From Adiantum capillus-veneris (taxonomy: Eukaryota > Streptophyta > Polypodiopsida > Polypodiales > Pteridaceae), in the NCBI GenBank assembly GCA_014529385.2, contig CM043968.1, positions 30,479,013-30,541,512 on the forward strand: a stretch of DNA of 62,500 bases. The letters run 5' to 3'. The translations under genes and the position numbers were made by a program. Of the stretch, positions 22,401 to 32,445 are shown one piece after another; position 1 is the first letter of the stretch; each line of letters begins with the position of its first letter. A model generated the notes under the pieces. The model saw only the letters and a program-made list of their open reading frames with translations. It had not been told where the DNA came from and did no database searches.

Positions 22401-24459
22401 CTTTCGTGCCACAAACACAGCGCTGAAAATTGGATGATAAGGCTGTCAAATGTATTTTTGTTGGTTATAGTGCTGAAAGCAAAAGTTACAGGTTATATCA
22501 TCCATAAACAAAGAGTATTCTCATTTCATGGGATGTAATGTTTGTGGAAGATTCTGTTCATCCCTTGCTGTCATGTACTAGAGACAGTAATGTAAGCTCA
22601 CGGGACATTTATGACACTTTGTTGCCTCTTTTCAGTGGTGGAAATACGAATGTAAGTTCCAATGAGGAAAATGTACAGCCTATGGGGGTTTTTGAAAATG
22701 TTACAAATCAGCCTATTACTGATGTAGATGTACATGATGTACTTGATGAGGAAAGGGCTGACAATAAGCAGGCTAGAGGTATGCCAAATTGGATGGTTCA
22801 CACTTTGCGTGACAGTAAATTGGATGCACCTTTGTCTAGTCGTACTCGTTCAGGCTCTCGCCATGCATCTTATGCATCAGCTTGTTATGCTTTGGCTGTG
22901 TCTAGCTTACATGATGTTGAGGAGCCTCTATCTTTTGATGAAGCACAGAATTCAAAAAACTGGATGGCTGCCATGCAATCAGAGTATGATGCACTTATAG
23001 AAAATGACACATGGACTTTATGTGATTTGCCTCCTGGCAAAAAGACCATTTGTACAAAGTGGGTTTACAACTTGAAACGCAAGCCGGATGGTGAGATCAA
23101 TCGCCATAAGGCTCGACTTGTTGCAAAGGGTTATGCACAGCAAAAAGGCATAGATTATGAAGAGACTTTTGCTCCCACTTGTCGTATGACTACTGTGCGT
23201 TTTCTATGTGCATTGGCAGCTCATTTTGGTTGGGATGTACATCAATCAGACATTGTTACTGCTTTCTTGAATGGTGACATATTTGAGGATGTTTATGTAA
23301 CGCAGCCTCGCGGTTTTGTCATAAAAGGACAAGAGGACAAAGTGTGCAAATGTAAGAAGGCTTTGTATGAGTTGAAGCAATCTCCTCGTGCTTGTTATGA
23401 GAAATCTGACACTCATTTGGTTAAACGAGGCTTTCGTAATAGTCCAACAGAAAGCACATTGTATGTAAAGCGTGAGGGTGATGTACTTCTCATTGTGGTT
23501 CTTTATGTTGATGATTTGTTGATCACTGGACCAACTGAGAGACATATTGCTGAATTTAAGGCTGATTTGAATGCTACTTTCAGGATGAAAGATTTGGGGC
23601 TGTTGCATCATTACTTGGGTATACAGTTTAAGCAATGTGATGGTGGTATTGCCTTGTGTCAGAAAAGTTATACAGAAACATTACTATGTATGTTTGGACT
23701 TGAGGATTGCAAATCTATTGCCACTCCCATGGAAACAGGTTTGAAAATGATTCTACATGATGTTGGCGATCCTGGTGATGTCACTCTTTACCAAAATCCT
23801 GTTGGCTACCTCATTTATGTACACAACACAAGGCCAGATATTCAGTTTGCAGTCTCACAGGTCAGCAAATTTATGCATAGCCCAGGGTCTAAGCATTGGC
23901 AGGATGTCAAGAGGATTTTCCGCTACCTTAGTGGCACTTTACATCTTGCCTTGTTTTATCCCAAGGGGGGGTCATTGTCAAGAGACTTACATGCTTTTTT
24001 GAACTCAGATTGGGCTGGTGTTGTGACACACGAGTGTCCACAAGTGGTTTTTGTTTCATTCTTGGTAGTTCATGTATATCATGGTTGTGCAAGAAGCAAC
24101 CTACTGTGGCCACTTTGAATTGTGAGGCTGAGTACAGGGCAATCTTCACAGCTACGGTTGAGTGTGTATGGCTCAGACGCCTTATGGCTAATTTGGGTGT
24201 TGGACAAGACACTACCAACATTATCTACACTGATAGTCAGAGCGCATTGGCAGTTGCAAGGAACCCAGTTTTTCATGCTCGCATAAAGCACATTGAGGTG
24301 CATTACCACTATGTCAGGGAGAGGCTCTCAGCAGGAGAGATCAGCTTGGCTTATGTGCCAACATGTGACAACCTTGCAGGTCTTTTCACAAAGGCATTGT
24401 CTCGTGAGAAGCTTGAAGCTTTCCGCAAAGCTTTGGGCTTACTCCCCTTTGTGGACTGA
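19489..24459 (+). pseudogene. copia-1 gag-pol polyprotein, disrupted
   Basis: Polyprotein in Ty1/copia order. The gag start (MTDNNTDVFKLFADKDRLDG) is interrupted by the MITE and resumes at 20365. The zinc knuckle reads SHYCKANDHLIKSC, with the first Cys changed to Ser. Then come protease (LDSGATKHIT), the integrase zinc domain (LWHARFGHLN...CEGC), the integrase core (HSDVCGP, SDRGGEY, QNGVAERKN with D, D, E), RT (WVYNLKRKPDG, TAFLNGDIFE, LYVDDLLI) and RNase H (SDWAG, NCEAEYRA, YTDSQSALAVARNP). Integrase preceding RT defines the copia type. Stops or shifts occur at 19606, about 20860, 21438, 22393, 22430-22540 and about 24000. It ends KALGLLPFVD. Confidence 0.92.
19677..20356. mobile_element. 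680-bp MITE-like element with 8-bp target duplication
   Basis: The terminal inverted repeats read CCCGGGGGATACAC at the left and CCCGGGGGATTCAC as the complement of the right end (13 of 14 match). It is flanked by GTTGCAGG (19669-19676) and GTTGTAGG (20357-20364), an 8-bp duplication with one mismatch. copia-2 has the uninterrupted site (GATGTTGAAGGTCTTGC) at the same gag position, which fixes the insertion exactly. G-runs and short AT-rich inverted segments lie near both ends. There is no open frame of note, so it is non-autonomous. An 8-bp duplication fits hAT-like or P-like transposases, but the CCCGGG ends are unlike the usual hAT ends. Confidence 0.88.
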
Positions 24460-24534
24460 TCATGTCATCATCGTATGGCACTTCCCTTTACTCATGTGCC
24501 AGCTCTCATTCACCGCATCACTCCAAGGGGGATT

Positions 24535-24764
24535 TGTTACCATATACATACATGTGATAGTGATGTGTGTGGACACACTAGCACCGCCGGGGCAATTTTT
24601 CCCTCTTTAGGAGGTTTTTCCCCCGAGCATTGTATATACGCCCATCACTCTAAGGCTATCTATCTTTCCATTGCATACTAAGTAACACACTCTTTATTGT
24701 GTGCCTTGACCTTCCTTCGTCTTCTCCAAGCTGTGTACGTTTCTCTGCAACCCTAATTCCAACA
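24535..24764 (+). repeat. 3' LTR of copia-1
   Basis: 230 bp from TGTTACCATATACATAC to TTCCAACA, preceded by the purine tract CCAAGGGGGATT. It differs from the 5' LTR by about a dozen substitutions, a 4-bp insertion near the start and a 1-base deletion. Confidence 0.92.
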
Positions 24765-25640
24765 CTAACTCGGATACCATTTTTCGGAGCTTTCATTGTA
24801 AAAACATTTATTATTTTGATGAATTGGGAATATTGTAACTCCTACTTTCCGGATAAACTTTGTAATTGATGAGCCGGGGCTACAAGCTTCCAGATTGTAT
24901 CAACGTGTCTTTAGTTAGAGCTCCCAAATTATTAGTTTTGACCACCAAAAACCTTGGCTTAGGTATAAAGGCCAATTTTTGTAAGTTTTTGGATAATAGA
25001 AATACACTGTGAGCTAACAGCACTCACTTTTGTCCGTCTCGCACTTCTATTCCCTCCCCGGTTGTCACATTGCAATCGCATCTGTTGCGTTGCAACCGCA
25101 AGTAGGAGCTCTACGCATTGACATAAGTATTTCACGATATTTCATAGATTTTGGCGTCGCCGACCCACAACCTAATCTAATCATAAGTAGAAATTTAAGC
25201 TTTAAAATCAAAACTTAAGTATAGACGGGGTATTGAGGCATCATTGCTAAGCATTTAGATATATTTTGGGTCGAAAACGACTAGGTCAAAAACTCGCTGC
25301 TATTAATAATCGTGATTTTTACACTTGATCTAAAGTGAGATTTGAGACCATAATCATGTATGCTTAGGTCTTATAAACATATCCTAGAATTTTCGTAACG
25401 TTTGGATGTCATTTGATGTTGTAACGGATGTGATTTGTTTGTCGATGAGCGATTAGCTTTTGGTGATTTCAGTCATTTGAGTGTAGCTTGAGTTAAATGC
25501 GAGTTGTTTATTGTTTTCCAAGAGATTGGCAACCTCTATGCACTAGTCGAGTCAGCTTCATCCCATGGATTGACAATTATATTTGTGGTTCTCGCTACGT
25601 CTGCAATAAGATAGGAGTGAGGTTAGACACCCGTTCCACA

Positions 25641-25660
25641 TTTAGCACCGCTACCGGGGA
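25641..25660 (+). other. primer binding site of E2 (tRNA-Asp type)
   Basis: TTTAGCACCGCTACCGGGGA directly follows the 5' LTR. Compared with the tRNA-Asp complementary TGGCGCCGTTGCCGGGGA it has a few changes, mostly at positions prone to CpG decay. Same position and type as in E1. Confidence 0.75.
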
Positions 25661-25895
25661 TCGAAGAGACCTAAACTAGGGGAAAACACGAGCGTCTTGT
25701 GAAGTTATCCTTTTAACTTCCTCTAGGATCTCCTAGAGTAAAAACTTTCTTTTAAAACCGCATAGCTTAAGATTGTCGTCTTTTGCTGTGTAGAGGTAGT
25801 TTGGAAGTAAGTCGTACTTGCTAAGTACCTTTAGGAAAGTAGGATTATAGAATTAGATTAGGATTTTGAGAATGATTGATGGATGAGAAAAGTCT

Positions 25896-26190
25896 TAAGA
25901 TCATGGCTCAAAAAACCATAAAAAACAAGAAAACCAGTGTTTGTGGACAGTTTCCACAACCCCATTGCAGTAGAACCTAGGAGTAGGGTAAGTAGAATCC
26001 GAGGTGGAATTCAGAACATTGCCCTCTCCGAAAGAATCAATTGTGAGTTGCTATATGAAGTTGAAGAATTTCATGTCTACGGCTAGAAATAGCACAAGAA
26101 GGTTGTCAACCACTCAATCTGACTGGAGAGTATGCTTTAAAAGTTGTATGAACTAGTGGGTAAGCTCAATGACACATTGAGGTAAAAATT
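25896..26190 (+). pseudogene. E2 gag, start
   Basis: An ATG at 25896 opens MAQKTIKNKKTS. After a one-base shift the frame continues PVFVDSFHNPIAVEPRSRVS, RIRGGIQNIALSERIN and LLYEVEEFH, then two stops. This looks like the N-terminus of a gypsy gag: a short basic start followed by a helical segment. It ends near a possible splice donor (GAGGTAAAAA, about 26190) in front of the repeat-filled region 26200-27515. A possible acceptor (TTAGGTTGCAG, about 27515) precedes the next gag block. Splicing here is inference. Confidence 0.5.
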
Positions 26191-26199
26191 TCAAGAGTT

Positions 26200-27515
26200 T
26201 GCAAAAACTAAAATTATTTACTTTTCTTGACATTTTAGGCCAGATTAAGTTTTGACATGACTCAGAGGCTTAAAATAGCTCATGAAAAGACTGTCCAGTG
26301 AAAAAGTTCAAAAAAGTGTTCATTTTGGGCTTAAAGTAAATAACCGTGATTATCTACTTTCAGCTCAAAAGTGACCAAGGTAGATACCAGAGACTCTATG
26401 CATGTGTACAAACAACTTTTTTAAAGACCTATAGAATTTGGATCACCAAACTGACCAAAAATTGAGTAAAATCTACATTTTGTACTGACTTTTGGGAACT
26501 TGAGTGTAAATTGAGAAAATTTTGTTCAAACTCTATGAAACTTGATTCATAGGCTTATATTGATGTGTTAGACCTGTGTATATTCTCAATTGATCAAAAC
26601 GATGCAAAAAATTTGCCAGAAGTAAATAATCGCGATTATTTACTTTTGTCTCATTTTTCAACTTTTTTGACCAAGTCAGCATGCCACTAGTTTTACCATG
26701 TTGTATTAAGCCCACAAAGAAAATTTGGTAAGATTTGGATTATTGGATTGAAAATTGTGGCCAAATTTGCAAAGTCAGTCTGCAGATACAAAACTGATGG
26801 CCATTTGAACAAAAATTATCCAAACTTGATGAAACTTGGCTAGTGAGCTTAAGCTAAGCTACTTAACAGATCTGTGTCAAGATTGTTGCAAAAACTTGCC
26901 AAAAAATAGCATGAATAAATAATCACGATTATTTACATCTGCTGCAAAATTTGATATTCTTGCACATTTGAGTATACCACAAGGTCAAGAATATCAAGTA
27001 GAACACACAAATCAATTTTGGTGAAATTTGGATCACAAAAGTCAGACTTAAGCCAGATTCTTAAAAATTGAGTCTGCGGTGGACACAAAACAATTGATAA
27101 CTTGAACAAATTTTATCCAAACTTAGTGAAACTTGTCCAGAGAGCTTAACAAGTTGCATACTTGGCAAAACAAGCTTGAAAGTGTAAAAATTTGAAAAAA
27201 GTAAATATTTACTACTGCTACACAGAGACACCATTTTTTACTTTTGAACTTGTACAGTGTTACATCAACATAATACAAGGCCACCGAGCAATTTTGGGTT
27301 CAATCGGATCCAAATTAGTACATGTTCACTTAGTTTCCAGGTTGCAGATTAGTCCTTTGACTTTTTGCAAAATTAGAATCTAAAAGTCTCAACTCCTGAC
27401 TCACTTAGCTTGATTTGAAGTGATACACATAGACCAATCACAATAGCTAGCAAAAATTGTATAGTCTTTGTGAAAGAATAACTAACTTGATCAAAATTGA
27501 TACAGGAATTAGGTT
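26200..27515 (+). repeat. ~288-bp repeats with a 22-bp palindrome, left array
   Basis: Non-coding region made of degenerate ~288-bp units, each marked by the palindrome core AATAATCGCGATTATT. Marker copies lie at 26336-26357, 26622-26643 (perfect 22-bp palindrome), 26915-26936 and 27201-27212 (the central 10 bases deleted, leaving GTAAATATTTAC). Spacings are 286, 293 and 286. Units also share TGGTxAxATTTGGAT and ATCCAAACTTxxTGAAACTTG. The same repeats continue at 46550 and 52257, on the other side of gag-pol. The LTRs contain a half copy (TTAATAATCGTGATTTTT). Confidence 0.88.
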
Positions 27516-27599
27516 GCAGACAAGGAATTCAAAGCTTGACAGAAGTGCAATCAAGTCAAGTGGAAGAAGTTGACAACAAGTCAATCCGACGGTAAGTAC

Positions 27600-28690
27600 T
27601 CTATTCAGGGCTTCACAAGTCTATATGAACCTTAGATTTGGTCATATACTAGGAAACCAAGGCATATTTGGAGAGACCGCTAGTAGAGTATCCACCAAAG
27701 AGAGTGTTAATCAAGGCGATCACTTGGACACTATCTTTGAAAAAGTCTCAGACACATTTTCAGAATCAACATCGGAAATGTCCTATTCGACTCACTCAGA
27801 AACCGGAATGACAGTGCGTTATAAGCATATACTCTCTTTTATAAGACTAATGTCCACGGAGCTCAGGTTTACCTGGATCCTAATGAGGATTATGCTATTT
27901 GCATTGATGACCATGGTATTGAGTTTGAAGTGGAAATCATGGCAAACAAACAAGAAAAAATGTACATGGATAGAAATGGAACTCAGTATTTACAAGTTGA
28001 AAACCCTGACGTGATAGACAAATGGGGGTTAGAAGTAAATACCATAATTACAAATATGGCAGCAAAAGAAGGACCACCAACTTTAGAATTCAAAGGATAC
28101 GATTAAGTTGATTTGAAGACTTTGAAATGGCTTGGTACGAATAATCCTAGGATCGAAGTCTATTGTTGGGAGGATAGAAACGTCAAAGATCTCCTATGGA
28201 CTTCTCATGCCAAATCACGACAGTTAACATCCATGAAGATCATTTATATCTTCACAATCAAAGATAAGGGTTTGGCAGATCTACCAACCTACCTGTTTAG
28301 GAATTGTTATAACAATAACTTTGTTATGATGACTCCTGAGGAGGTGGAACAAACCAAATATCAAGGGTACTCCATAAGGGATTGGATATTGGGCCAAGGA
28401 ATAGAAACTATTCCAAGAGAAGAACTCCACGAGAGATCTTTTGAGAGTAATATTAAGAAACCAAAAACCACCTCATCACAAAGAAAATTGGGTGACGTTA
28501 AACCTAGTCCAGGGCTACATGAGTCACTATTTCCAACAGATTGGTTTGAAGGACTCGGAACAGGATCAACTGCCAGGAGACTGGGAGTTGAACCAAATAG
28601 ACATGTCAGACTAGCTGATTTTCAAAAATGGCTTAGAAAATACAGTGGATTTTGGGATCCATATGACCAATTAGCAAGCTTCAAGCAGCC
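27600..28690 (+). pseudogene. E2 gag, N-terminal to mid part
   Basis: Coding-like sequence in shifting frames. Blocks include RFGHILGNQGIFGETASRVS, VYLDPNEDYAICIDDHGIEF, EIMANKQEKMYMDRNGTQYL and, from 28113, LKWLGTNNPRIEVYCWEDRN and the block shared with the 215-515 fragment (MTPEEVEQTKYQGYSIRDW). It ends with SGFWDPYDQLASFKQ at about 28690, where unrelated sequence begins. The outer minus-strand gag has an analogous N-terminal region. In this family a long N-terminal extension precedes the capsid part. Frameshifts and stops make it inactive. Confidence 0.7.
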
Positions 28691-29510
28691 GTTCCCACTT
28701 GTGCTTGTTTGGTGGATGTTGTTTTCTCGCTTTGGTTATCCTTAGGGACATCTTCTTCATTGAAAATATCACAATTATCTCCTAAGTCAATAGCATCTGA
28801 CACACACTCTTCTAGGGTCATATGCTCCTTGCTATACAGTATAGCATGAAGTTATTTGTTTAGCAGTCCCTCTAGAAACGATGATACTAGTCTTTCCTCT
28901 GCATGTATCTCTAGCTATGGGCATGTTGCAATGTATTGTTTCATTCGAGTTGCACAATCCCTAACAGACTCACCTTGTTTCTGTTTGAAGCTATAGATTT
29001 GAGCTACCATATTGTGTTTCATTAGGAAAAGTTTGGACTCAAAAATGGGCCTTGTAAGAATTGTTGATGTGGCATAGCTTTCAAAAAGTGGGGATCGGTA
29101 AATTTTTTTCAAATAAAATCCAAACTTGTCGGAGGTTGGATATTTAGAATCTACTCTTCAAATGCTATCTATTGATATATAGCATGTATGTATCGAACAT
29201 TGCCTTTATGTAGATCTAGAAAAAGGTGATTTTAGATTACCGTAACGGTAACAAAACCTGGCTGATTGAGAAAGAATGGCATAACTTTCATAGAAGTCAT
29301 CCAAACTTTTCGGACCTTGGCTCTTTAGAATCCATTTTTCAAGAACTTTCCAATGATAGGTCATATCATGGGGTTCTAAGCAATATTTAGAGGGGTCTAC
29401 CGGGTTGCTTTCTTTTGTACAACTTTGATGATGTGGCACCCTTAAAAGGACCAAAAATGAGTTCAAAATTTTCCTAATGGGTCCTCGTTTTGGAACAAGC
29501 AGTTGCAAAT
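28691..29510 (-). mobile_element. insert with inverted gag capsid fragment inside E2 gag
   Basis: Interrupts the plus-strand gag. On the minus strand, 29112 to 28700 reads as gag capsid of the same family: FLMKHNMVAQIYSFKQKQGE, VRDCATRMKQYIATCP and LEECVSDAIDLGDNCDIFNE. It matches the outer gag block near 18300 (IYRFK...IEETIQDCMSR). 29113-29510 is non-coding and holds two diverged copies of a ~165-bp text (TCCAAACTTxTCGGA...TAGAATCxA). No terminal repeats or target duplication were found. It may be an insertion or a local inversion with filler. Confidence 0.55.
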
Positions 29511-31202
29511 CCTTTTGAGCTAATGCTCAAAAGGATGAATGACATGATGAATAACATGCAAAAAGCACCTATGAGGGGACCAGGACAACCAATTAGGCCA
29601 CAAAAATAGTGTGCAATCAAGGGTAAATGGACCAACCATGAGACCAATGAGTGTGATATCGACCAAAGTATGATGGGAATGTTCAATACGTGCCCATGAG
29701 GCCACAAGGACAACCCATGTACAGATATCAGCGTAATATGGCCCCAGCTCAAAGACCACTGATGGGTATAGAAAGACCTCGGCCAATGTGGGTCAACAAG
29801 CTCCATATCCGGGACATAATGTAGTGCTTGTAAAGTACATGCATCCAGAGGGAGTCATAGATGAACAAGCACTAGTGCCTGTTACATCCTACGATGAGCC
29901 TAGCCTATCTACAGTAATGGTAGAAGGAGATTGGTATAATCCACATCCACCACCAATGGAAGAACCTATGACTTATACTACACGAGAGCTTGCACCAATG
30001 TACTATGTAGCTAATCAACGCGTTAGACCTCCAATGGTAAGACCCATGATTAAGCAAAGAACTGAAAGCTGTCATAACTGTGGTGCAGATGATCATTGGA
30101 AAAATGAATGCTCAGAGCCTGACAAAAACCTCAAGCCAGTTGAAGCTTATTGCATAAAATGTTGCAAAAAGGGAGGACACTTCCCTGAAGATTGTCCAAG
30201 AAATCCTTTAAACAAGTGTAAAACAGTCGTGAACGTAGTCCAAGTGATACTTAGTAGCCCATTTGAGAGTGAAGTGATTGTTCCAATCAAGGTAATCACT
30301 AGAGCTGAGGCTAAGAAAAAGAAACATAACTCCTCTGATGATTCGAAGAATACAAAAATTTCCTCTCAAAAGACCAAGAGAAGCAAAAACAAAAGGTATG
30401 AGATGAGAAAACAGAAACAACGGGCTGAAATCAAGAAGAAAGCAAAGAAACTATTCCAATAAAAGGTGAAAGAAATTGGAAGTGAAATCAAGGAAACCAC
30501 CGTGAAATCTGGAGGATCAATTTTGGTAGACAAAATTTTTTAGCCACTTAATGCAGCTTTGGAAGCTTACCAAGCGGGACTTAAAGTATACCAAAACATG
30601 GAAAACAAGTGGAGAAACTATCATTCTCCAGACATGGAAGCAGCTAAGCTTGAAGCTTATCAAAATTTGGTAAGAATTACTCAAGAGATGCTAGAAAAAC
30701 AAAAACCCAAGATCGAGAGTATGGAAAAACCTGAGGAGCTTGTGATAGAAAAACGAATAAAGAGAAATCCAAAGTAATGGTAGAACCCCACCTTGAAACA
30801 AAAGAGCCAGAACTTATAGTGCCGGACAGTGAAGATGCCTTAGACGGAATTCCATTCGTAGAAGAAGACTGGCCAGGACACTTATGGAAAAAAGTTAGAG
30901 AGATTAATGAAGGGAGTTTAACTCTAAAGTCAACTCCTATAGAGGAAGTTTGGTTGGATAATCTACCTCCTGGTATGGACATGGATGTACAATCCTTGTA
31001 TGGGGATTGCGGTTTTGAAGCTTCAGGAATTTCTAAACCATTGACTTTGAAAACATTACCCTCTTACTTGGGAGATAATGAAGATGAATCCATAGTGTGT
31101 AAAACCACTCAGATAAAGAGAGCAAAACAGACCCTAGAAGTAGACAACATCCATTCAATCATGTCTACACCCGTCCAATGCACTCTTACTCAGGGATTTT
31201 AA
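29511..31202 (+). pseudogene. E2 gag, C-terminal part with zinc knuckles
   Basis: Resumes gag. The 29788-30462 frame carries a CCHC zinc knuckle CHNCGADDHWKNEC and a second Cys/His cluster CIKCCKKGGHFPEDC, then a very basic tail (KKKKHNSSDDSKN, KTKRSKNKRYEMRKQKQ). The next frames (30559-30777 and 30777-31202) hold a helical Gln/Glu-rich segment (LNAALEAYQAGLKVYQNMEN) and an acidic end (PELIVPDSEDALDGIPFVEE). The helical part matches the outer minus-strand gag near 17650. A stop at 30462 and frame changes at 30777 split it. The region 31203-31286 is AT-rich spacer before the hAT insertion. Confidence 0.8.
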
Positions 31203-31579
31203 TTACGCGATGACGCATTTTGTTAAATGTTAATGATTGTTGTTATTATCACTATTTTTTTCATGTTAATAACATATCTAATGTCATGACCTATGAAAAC
31301 CGGTAGAAAACGTAGAACCGGCGGGACAACCAACAATCCCGGCAGGCCCGGCGGGTTTAATATGAAACCCGGCGGGCCTAGCGGGACAAGCAAGAATCCC
31401 GCCGGGCCCGTCGTGTACCCCCCCTCCATATTTGGTGGCTCTATATAACCCTTTTATAGACATCATCACATCACATCACATCACCTCTTCCTCTAAATTT
31501 GGTCATCCTTTAAAATTTAGAAGAAAAACCAAAGGTAAAAAGATGAATAGTCTTTAAAAAAAATTAAAACTTAATGTAA

Positions 31580-32330
31580 CTCTGATCATGGATCATTAGT
31601 TCTTTTTTGGACTGAAATGATTCTTGAAAGGAGGTAGAAAGGTGAATCTTTGGGTCGGTATCTCTACATTTGGGATGGACTGATCTCATGTTTGGTTCAC
31701 CGTTATATTTGCTAAATTGATTTCTATATTGATTAGAACTTCTATCATGGGTCATTAGTTCTTTTTTGGACTGAACTGATTCTTGAAAAGAGATAGAAAG
31801 GTGAATCTTTGGGTCGATATCTCTACTTTTGGGATGGACTGATCACATGTTTGATTCACCGCTGTATTTGCTTGCTATTCCGATTAGAGCTCCAATCATG
31901 GGTCATTTGTTCTTTTTTGGACTGGACTGATTCATGAAAGGAGGTAGAAAGGTGAATCTTTGGGTCGATATCTCTACTTTTGGGATGGACTGATCACATG
32001 TTTGATTCACCGTTGTATTTTCTTGCTATTCCGATTAGAGCTCCAATCATGGGTCATTAGTTCTTTTTTGGACTGGACTGATTCATGAAAGGAGGTAGAA
32101 AGGTGAATCTTTGGGTCGATATCTCTACTTTTGGGATGGACTGATCACATGTTTGATTCACCGTTGTATTTGCTTGCTATTTCGATTAGAGCTCCAATCA
32201 TGGGTCATTAGTTCTTTTTTGGACTGGACTGATTCATGAAAGGAGGTAGGAAGGTGAATCTTTGGGTCGATATCTCTACTTTTGGGATGGATTGATCACA
32301 TATTTGATTCACCGTTGTATTTTCTTTCTC
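31580..32330 (+). repeat. ~151-bp tandem array near the left end of the hAT element
   Basis: Five units marked by GTTCTTTTTTGGACTG at 31599, 31758, 31909, 32060 and 32211 (spacings 159, 151, 151, 151). Each also carries GAGGTAGAAAGGTGAATC and GGGATGGACTGATC. The last three are nearly identical. They lie upstream of the transposase, in what may be its promoter or first intron. Confidence 0.95.
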
Positions 32331-32445
32331 ATGTTTGAGTAGATGGAGGTTTATTCCCTTCAGCCTTCACTACTACGCTTGTGTGTGATATTGATTATAA
32401 CACTAATGTTTGGTTTGAATAATACTTGAAAGAAGAGATAGCATA

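Larger units (their letters stand above)
18899..24764 (+). mobile_element. copia-1: Ty1/copia element nested in the E2 LTR
   Basis: 5866-bp Ty1/copia element. 5' LTR 18899-19125 (227 bp), primer site from 19128 (TGGTATCATAGC, one change from the tRNA-iMet complement TGGTATCAGAGC), gag-pol frame 19489-24459, purine tract AAGGGGGATT, 3' LTR 24535-24764 (230 bp). The target-site duplication is CTAAT/CTAAC (one mismatch). The two LTRs differ at roughly a dozen positions plus small indels, more than those of copia-2, so copia-1 is the older insertion. A MITE-like element at 19677-20356 disrupts its gag. Confidence 0.93.
18881..25640 (+). repeat. 5' LTR of E2, split by copia-1
   Basis: LTR-A copy made of 18881-18898 plus 24770-25640 (about 889 bp together). 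copia-1 sits between, flanked by CTAAT and CTAAC. Joined, the LTR aligns with the E2 3' LTR and the E1 5' LTR (for example AGCTAAC, then GGATAC and AGCTTTCATTGTAAAAAC). The TATA box is TATAAAGG near 24964. The insertion 18 bp into the LTR leaves its promoter region intact. Confidence 0.88.

Noticed and set aside
23246-23635. 129-aa minus-strand ORF present in both copia-1 and copia-2 (50579-50968)
   Set aside because: It is antisense to the RT domain. Its conservation is explained by similarity of the two copies and codon constraint on the RT, and it has no motif.
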